NCBI GenBank assembly: GCA_963751245.1
Contig: CAVVTR010000020.1
Coordinates: forward strand, 1 to 38,411
DNA length: 38,411 nucleotides
Direction: 5' to 3'
Source: CAVVTR01 sp963751245
GTDB taxonomy: Bacteria; Acidobacteriota; Thermoanaerobaculia; Thermoanaerobaculales; Thermoanaerobaculaceae
The notes below the pieces were generated by a model. The model searched no databases. It was not told the origin of the DNA and saw only the letters and a list, made by a program, of their open reading frames with translations. Positions 33,895 through 38,411 of this stretch are shown here, piece by piece; the stretch's first letter is position 1; each line of letters starts with the position of its first letter. The position numbers and the translations under genes were made by a program.

Positions 33895-34241
33895 CGCTTG
33901 TTGCCGGGCGGTGCGACGGGGACGGGAAACACCTTGAGGGTTCCGGAGCCGCCTTCGGGGTCGGTGATGCGGCCGCTGCCCTCCTTCTCGACCTCGTCGA
34001 TGCGCACCACCGCGTGCATGGGGATGAACACGCGCTTGACGCCGGCGAACTCGGTCTTGAGGCTCTCCTCGGTGGAGTCGACGATGATCTGCGAGCGCTC
34101 CCCGAACAGGAGCTGCTCCACCTCGATGAACCCGAACAGGCTCCCCTGGGACACCTGCCGCGCGTAGATCTCGAACACCTTCCCCTGGTTGAGGAAGATC
34201 ACCTTGTACACCCTGCGCTCTGCGGTCCTGGCCCGCGGCAT
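33891..34241 (-). CDS. DUF1820-family protein
   Basis: The 116-residue protein is recognisable as DUF1820: YKVIFLNQGKVFEIYARQVS, then GFIEVEQLLFGE, VDSTEESLKTEFAGVKRVFI and PMHAVVRIDEVEKEG. The function of the family is unknown; it is found mostly in Gammaproteobacteria, which supports the lineage guess. ATG 34241 follows GGAGG with four bases between. It is convergent with aceK, with six bases between the stops. Confidence 0.85.
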   Translation of the reverse strand: MPRARTAERRVYKVIFLNQGKVFEIYARQVSQGSLFGFIEVEQLLFGERSQIIVDSTEESLKTEFAGVKRVFIPMHAVVRIDEVEKEGSGRITDPEGGSGTLKVFPVPVAPPGNKR

Positions 34242-34330
34242 CGCCCCTCCCCGGTGCGCAGAAAATACCACACGCCCCGCCACGGCAACCGCTCGACCCC
34301 GTGGACGAGACAGCCGGCGGGCACTCCGGC

Positions 34331-34420
34331 CGGCCTCCGCCCCCGCAGAAGCAACCCGGGACTCAGCCCGCCGGTGCGCGGACGGATGAGCGGTCGCCGT
34401 CACGATCTGCAAACCCAGGG
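34331..34420. repeat. REP-like dispersed repeat, copy 2
   Basis: This copy shares GGCCTCCGC, CGCAGAAGCA, CCCGGG and TCAGCCCGCCGG with the repeat at 10797-10855, and a longer region (through GGTCGCCGTCACGA and CTGCA to CCCAGGG) with 34501-34592. It lies in the gene-free stretch after the DUF1820 gene. Confidence 0.65.
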
Positions 34421-34500
34421 CTCGCCTCCCGGAGGCACGGCTGGGCGGCGAGACGCGGCCTGGCGTTCCGCCGGACCGGCAGCGGGCGGGGGGCTGGACG

Positions 34501-34605
34501 CTGGCCTCCGCCGGCGCAGGAGCAGTGAGGGATTCAGCCCGCTAGGTGCGCGCCTGGCCGGGCGGTCGCCGTCACGACCTGCAGTCCCAGGGCTAAAGCC
34601 CTGGG
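34501..34605. repeat. REP-like dispersed repeat, copy 3, ending in a palindrome
   Basis: This is a diverged copy of 34331-34420 (CTGGCCTCCGCC, GCAGGAGCA, TCAGCCCGCTAGGTGCG, GGTCGCCGTCACGA). It ends in a palindrome with 9-nt arms (CCCAGGGCT/AGCCCTGGG, 34586-34605). The same palindrome appears at 36526-36545 between the two introns. Confidence 0.7.
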
Positions 34606-34687
34606 CTACATTACCTTACGCAGGCTCGTTCCGGCCACGCGGTCCGTGGTTCGCGGGTGGCATCACCGCAGCGCTTGCACGACAACG
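34606..34687. repeat. 3' flank of intron copy 1, repeated at 36546-36627
   Basis: This 82-nt stretch between the palindrome and the inferred intron 3' end matches 36546-36627 except at 34612 (T versus C) and 34642 (G versus A). It is either a repeated target sequence or a 3' extension that travels with the intron. Confidence 0.65.
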
Positions 34688-34732
34688 ATAGGGGTAGGGA
34701 GGGGCGGCTCTTCACCGCCTCCCCCTCCCTCC

Positions 34733-34765
34733 GAACCGGACGGGCGGTTTTCCCGCATCCGGCTC
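34733..34765 (-). ncRNA. Group II intron domain V, copy 1
   Basis: The 33-nt hairpin begins GAGCCGGATGCGG, has a GAAA-type loop and ends CCGTCCGGTTC. It carries the catalytic AGC triad near its 5' side and matches the standard domain V shape and size. It lies just after the RT stop, as expected. Confidence 0.85.
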
Positions 34766-34782
34766 TCCAGTCGGTGGGGTCC

Positions 34783-36102
34783 TCAGCGGGACCGGCAGAG
34801 GGCAAGCCGGGCTTCATGCATGGAGATCAGCCCCTTGTCCCGAAAGTAGGCGTTGGGCCAGCGCTGATTGTCGCGCCCTCGTCCACGGCCACGCCGGTGC
34901 TGCCGCTTGCGCAGGATGCTCCTCAGCCGCATCCGGATCCACCCGTCGAGCCGCGGAAACGTGTACTTGTTGGAGTGCTTGAAGTACCCGAACCATCCCA
35001 CGATGGTCCGGTTCACGTTCCGTACGATGGTCTCGATCGAGTGCCCGTTGCACCTCTTGGTGTCACGCCGGATCGCGCCCTTGAAGCTCTTCACGCTCTG
35101 CGCCCGCGGCCACCTCATGCCGCGTTCGAAGTGGTAGCCGAGAAAGTCGAAGCCGCCTCGCTGCGTCGCATCCACCACCCGCGTCTTGTCCGGGTGCAGC
35201 TCCAGCTCCAGCCCGTCAAGGACGCTCCGGATGGTCTCCAGCGCCCGCCGTGCTTCGGCTTCGCTCCGGCACAGGACAACGAAGTCGTCCGCATAGCGCA
35301 CCATCTCGTACCCTGCCTCCTCCATCACCTCATCCAGAGGGTGCAGGTAGACGTTCGCCAGAAGCGGCGAGATCACCGCCCCCTGGGGTGTCCCCGCTCC
35401 CGATGTCCAGCGCTCCATCCCGTCCAGCACCTCCGCTTCGAGGTATCGCCTCAGCAGCTTCAGCACGCGCCCATCCGCCACCTCCTTCTCCACTTCCGCC
35501 ATCAGGCGGTCGTGCGAGATGGTGTCGAAGTACTTCTGGATGTCCGCGTCCACGACCCATGTCGAGCCCGCTTTCAGCAGCCCGTCCACCCGCCTCAGCG
35601 CATCCTTCGCGCTTCGCCCCGGGCGGAAGCCGTAGCTGTGAGGTCGAAACTTCCTCTCGAAGATCGGTTCCAGCACGTGCTGCAGCGCCTTCTGGACGAC
35701 TCGGTCCCTCACCGCCGGAATGCCCAGCGGCCTTCCCGTTTTCGTCCCCGGTTTCGGTATCTCCACCCGCTTGACCGGTCTCGGCCTGTACGTGTCCTCG
35801 CGAAGCTCCTTCGACAGCCGCTCGAGCTCTCGCTCGTGCATGTCCTCGAACCGGGCCAAGGTGATCCCGTCCGCCCCTCCGCCCCCACCTCTCGCCCGGA
35901 CTTCCTTCCAGGACGCCTCCAGGTTCTTCGCCGAGTACACCTTGTCAATCAGCGCAAACCACTTGCCTCCCTTCACCCCCGTCTCCAGGGCTGCCAGCAT
36001 GCGCTCCGTCCATACCGTCCGTTCCACCCAGGTCCACCGCCCCTCGGCTTCTCCGGCTTGCTTAGGCTTTGCCACTCGCGCCGGTCTCTCGTCGTCCGTC
36101 AT
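34783..36102 (-). CDS. ltrA: Group II intron reverse transcriptase/maturase, copy 1
   Basis: The 439-residue intron-encoded protein has RT fingers/palm motifs in order: KPGTKTGRPLGIPAVRDRVV (117-136), the SYGFRPGRS segment (156-164), DADIQKYFD with a catalytic Asp (185-193), GTPQGAVISPLLAN (237-250) and YADD (270-273). A maturase (X) domain follows to about 420, ending WPNAYFRDKGLISMHEARLA. No HNH endonuclease domain is present, so insertion must use replication-fork or hairpin targets. It should splice its host intron and reverse-transcribe it into DNA. It is identical to the protein at 36723-38042. Confidence 0.93.
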   Translation of the reverse strand: MTDDERPARVAKPKQAGEAEGRWTWVERTVWTERMLAALETGVKGGKWFALIDKVYSAKNLEASWKEVRARGGGGGADGITLARFEDMHERELERLSKELREDTYRPRPVKRVEIPKPGTKTGRPLGIPAVRDRVVQKALQHVLEPIFERKFRPHSYGFRPGRSAKDALRRVDGLLKAGSTWVVDADIQKYFDTISHDRLMAEVEKEVADGRVLKLLRRYLEAEVLDGMERWTSGAGTPQGAVISPLLANVYLHPLDEVMEEAGYEMVRYADDFVVLCRSEAEARRALETIRSVLDGLELELHPDKTRVVDATQRGGFDFLGYHFERGMRWPRAQSVKSFKGAIRRDTKRCNGHSIETIVRNVNRTIVGWFGYFKHSNKYTFPRLDGWIRMRLRSILRKRQHRRGRGRGRDNQRWPNAYFRDKGLISMHEARLALCRSR

Positions 36103-36473
36103 GGCCTTCTCGCATCCACCTTCCTGCCCGCCTTCGCTCCGCTCCCATTACAGGCGCTTCATCGCTCTTATGCGGGCTCTGACTCCTGCCGCCGCTCCGC
36201 CGACGACAGGTCTCCCGGCTTCACCTGCCTGGCCTTCCCGCCGCTCCGTCCCCAACCACCTGACGACGTCTACCGCACCCGGGCTTCACCCTGACTAGCA
36301 GGCTGGCCACGCCGTCCGGCCGAATCGGGTTCGTCATCCTACGGATCAGCAGTTCACCTCCGGTTGCTCCCCACCTCCCTTCACAGAGACGCAGTTACCT
36401 TCGGTTACAGGCCGGGTGCTGCCCGACGCGGACTTCCACCGCGCCGACCAGACAGGCTCACCGGCGCACTAGT

Positions 36474-36491
36474 CGCGCCCTTCAGGGCGCG
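36474..36491. repeat. Stem-loop in the 5' exon of intron copy 1 (insertion target)
   Basis: CGCGCCC (36474-36480), loop TTCA, then GGGCGCG (36485-36491) form a perfect 7-bp stem. On the intron strand it is followed by ACTA and then the intron GTGCG. Group IIC introns are known to insert just downstream of such hairpins. Confidence 0.75.
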
Positions 36492-36525
36492 GGGCGGGTG
36501 GGCGGCCGTCGCTTCGACCTGCAGC

Positions 36526-36545
36526 CCCAGGGCTAAAGCCCTGGG
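36526..36545. repeat. Palindrome between the two introns
   Basis: This is the same CCCAGGGCT/AGCCCTGGG palindrome as 34586-34605. It lies in the 158-nt spacer that separates intron 1 from intron 2. Confidence 0.75.
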
Positions 36546-36672
36546 CTACATCACCTTACGCAGGCTCGTTCCGGCCACGCGATCCGTGGTTCGCGGGTGG
36601 CATCACCGCAGCGCTTGCACGACAACGATAGGGGTAGGGAGGGGCGGCTCTTCACCGCCTCCCCCTCCCTCC

Positions 36673-36705
36673 GAACCGGACGGGCGGTTTTCCCGCATCC
36701 GGCTC
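36673..36705 (-). ncRNA. Group II intron domain V, copy 2
   Basis: The sequence is identical to the domain V at 34733-34765, in the same position relative to its RT gene, so this copy should also be catalytically competent. Confidence 0.83.
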
Positions 36706-36722
36706 TCCAGTCGGTGGGGTCC

Positions 36723-38042
36723 TCAGCGGGACCGGCAGAGGGCAAGCCGGGCTTCATGCATGGAGATCAGCCCCTTGTCCCGAAAGTAGGCGTTGGGCCA
36801 GCGCTGATTGTCGCGCCCTCGTCCACGGCCACGCCGGTGCTGCCGCTTGCGCAGGATGCTCCTCAGCCGCATCCGGATCCACCCGTCGAGCCGCGGAAAC
36901 GTGTACTTGTTGGAGTGCTTGAAGTACCCGAACCATCCCACGATGGTCCGGTTCACGTTCCGTACGATGGTCTCGATCGAGTGCCCGTTGCACCTCTTGG
37001 TGTCACGCCGGATCGCGCCCTTGAAGCTCTTCACGCTCTGCGCCCGCGGCCACCTCATGCCGCGTTCGAAGTGGTAGCCGAGAAAGTCGAAGCCGCCTCG
37101 CTGCGTCGCATCCACCACCCGCGTCTTGTCCGGGTGCAGCTCCAGCTCCAGCCCGTCAAGGACGCTCCGGATGGTCTCCAGCGCCCGCCGTGCTTCGGCT
37201 TCGCTCCGGCACAGGACAACGAAGTCGTCCGCATAGCGCACCATCTCGTACCCTGCCTCCTCCATCACCTCATCCAGAGGGTGCAGGTAGACGTTCGCCA
37301 GAAGCGGCGAGATCACCGCCCCCTGGGGTGTCCCCGCTCCCGATGTCCAGCGCTCCATCCCGTCCAGCACCTCCGCTTCGAGGTATCGCCTCAGCAGCTT
37401 CAGCACGCGCCCATCCGCCACCTCCTTCTCCACTTCCGCCATCAGGCGGTCGTGCGAGATGGTGTCGAAGTACTTCTGGATGTCCGCGTCCACGACCCAT
37501 GTCGAGCCCGCTTTCAGCAGCCCGTCCACCCGCCTCAGCGCATCCTTCGCGCTTCGCCCCGGGCGGAAGCCGTAGCTGTGAGGTCGAAACTTCCTCTCGA
37601 AGATCGGTTCCAGCACGTGCTGCAGCGCCTTCTGGACGACTCGGTCCCTCACCGCCGGAATGCCCAGCGGCCTTCCCGTTTTCGTCCCCGGTTTCGGTAT
37701 CTCCACCCGCTTGACCGGTCTCGGCCTGTACGTGTCCTCGCGAAGCTCCTTCGACAGCCGCTCGAGCTCTCGCTCGTGCATGTCCTCGAACCGGGCCAAG
37801 GTGATCCCGTCCGCCCCTCCGCCCCCACCTCTCGCCCGGACTTCCTTCCAGGACGCCTCCAGGTTCTTCGCCGAGTACACCTTGTCAATCAGCGCAAACC
37901 ACTTGCCTCCCTTCACCCCCGTCTCCAGGGCTGCCAGCATGCGCTCCGTCCATACCGTCCGTTCCACCCAGGTCCACCGCCCCTCGGCTTCTCCGGCTTG
38001 CTTAGGCTTTGCCACTCGCGCCGGTCTCTCGTCGTCCGTCAT
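36723..38042 (-). CDS. ltrA: Group II intron reverse transcriptase/maturase, copy 2
   Basis: The 439 residues are identical to the protein encoded at 34783-36102, with intact YADD and maturase domain. The absence of any substitution indicates very recent copying, gene conversion, or an assembly duplication. Confidence 0.9.
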   Translation of the reverse strand: MTDDERPARVAKPKQAGEAEGRWTWVERTVWTERMLAALETGVKGGKWFALIDKVYSAKNLEASWKEVRARGGGGGADGITLARFEDMHERELERLSKELREDTYRPRPVKRVEIPKPGTKTGRPLGIPAVRDRVVQKALQHVLEPIFERKFRPHSYGFRPGRSAKDALRRVDGLLKAGSTWVVDADIQKYFDTISHDRLMAEVEKEVADGRVLKLLRRYLEAEVLDGMERWTSGAGTPQGAVISPLLANVYLHPLDEVMEEAGYEMVRYADDFVVLCRSEAEARRALETIRSVLDGLELELHPDKTRVVDATQRGGFDFLGYHFERGMRWPRAQSVKSFKGAIRRDTKRCNGHSIETIVRNVNRTIVGWFGYFKHSNKYTFPRLDGWIRMRLRSILRKRQHRRGRGRGRDNQRWPNAYFRDKGLISMHEARLALCRSR

Positions 38043-38411
38043 GGCCTTCTCGCATCCACCTTCCTGCCCGCCTTCGCTCCGCTCCCATTACAGGCGCTTC
38101 ATCGCTCTTATGCGGGCTCTGACTCCTGCCGCCGCTCCGCCGACGACAGGTCTCCCGGCTTCACCTGCCTGGCCTTCCCGCCGCTCCGTCCCCAACCACC
38201 TGACGACGTCTACCGCACCCGGGCTTCACCCTGACTAGCAGGCTGGCCACGCCGTCCGGCCGAATCGGGTTCGTCATCCTACGGATCAGCAGTTCACCTC
38301 CGGTTGCTCCCCACCTCCCTTCACAGAGACGCAGTTACCTTCGGTTACAGGCCGGGTGCTGCCCGACGCGGACTTCCACCGCGCCGACCAGACAGGCTCA
38401 CCGGCGCACTA

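Larger units (their letters stand above)
34688..36469 (-). mobile_element. Group II intron, copy 1 (complete, about 1.78 kb)
   Basis: On the minus strand the element begins with GTGCGCC at 36469, the classic group II 5' end. It continues with a structured RNA leader, encodes a reverse transcriptase/maturase, and ends with domain V (34765-34733) and a domain VI hairpin. The 3' end CCCCTAT at 34688 has a candidate branch-point A seven bases before it. The 5' exon has a stem-loop ending four bases from the intron, the target style of group IIC introns. Boundaries are inferred from these conserved ends. Confidence 0.85.
36628..38409 (-). mobile_element. Group II intron, copy 2 (complete, about 1.78 kb)
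   Basis: This copy is displaced from copy 1 by exactly 1940 nt and I saw no base differences within the 1782-nt intron. The 5' end GTGCGCC is at 38409 and the 3' end CCCCTAT at 36628. Only two bases of 5' exon (TA) are in the window; they match the end of the copy-1 5' exon. Domain V is at 36673-36705. Confidence 0.83.

Noticed and set aside
34657..36294. 545-codon plus-strand frame over the intron (repeated at 36597-38234)
   Set aside because: Antisense to the reverse transcriptase; its duplication only reflects the duplicated intron.

Overview
The window is very GC-rich DNA from a bacterium, most likely a high-GC proteobacterium. AceK (isocitrate dehydrogenase kinase/phosphatase) beside a DUF1820 gene is an arrangement I associate mainly with Gammaproteobacteria. 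A secreted nine-haem c-type cytochrome and a molybdopterin/Fe-S oxidoreductase with a membrane anchor point to respiratory flexibility. The taxonomic call is an inference and I hold it loosely.

Layout. (1) 1-6.9 kb, minus strand: the start of a type I-G (formerly I-U) CRISPR-Cas operon. It has cas3 (helicase with a C-terminal HD domain) followed by csx17, which overlaps cas3 by 3 nt and runs off the left edge. Upstream are a decayed copy of the tail of a WYL regulator, an ORF6N-domain gene and an intact WYL-domain regulator. No CRISPR array lies in the window. (2) 6.9-8.9 kb: gene-poor DNA, a truncated GNAT gene, and a DUF1295 membrane protein. (3) 8.9-14.0 kb: two convergent genes for exported proteins, a subtilisin-like protease with a PKD domain and a nine-haem cytochrome with four PKD repeats. 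A hairpin terminator and a palindromic repeat separate them. (4) 14.2-20.6 kb, all minus: a molybdoenzyme catalytic subunit, a fused Fe-S/membrane-anchor subunit, an HD-domain protein, a possible small membrane protein, a Cds1-like cysteine desulfhydrase and a double cNMP-binding protein. (5) 20.6-25.6 kb: an EamA transporter and NAD(P)H-hydrate epimerase (plus), then a GAF-PAS-GGDEF-EAL protein coupled to an alpha/beta hydrolase (minus).

(6) 25.7-29.1 kb, plus: a three-gene catabolic operon (FAD-dependent oxidoreductase, alanine-glyoxylate-type aminotransferase, aldolase of the DapA/HOGA superfamily) behind a recognisable sigma70 promoter. The gene set suggests a pathway that yields glyoxylate or a related oxoacid. 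(7) 29.1-34.2 kb: a divergent TetR regulator and FAD monooxygenase, an isolated PolX-like helix-hairpin-helix protein overlapping aceK, and a convergent DUF1820 gene. (8) 34.2-38.4 kb: REP-like repeats, then two apparently identical group II introns, each about 1.78 kb with its own reverse transcriptase/maturase, separated by a short repeat-derived spacer. The window stops 2 nt beyond the 5' end of the second intron.

The items most worth following up are the WYL/ORF6N pair and WYL relic next to the type I-G cas genes, the cytochrome with cysteine-rich PKD repeats, the molybdoenzyme without a Tat signal, and the paired introns at related target sites.
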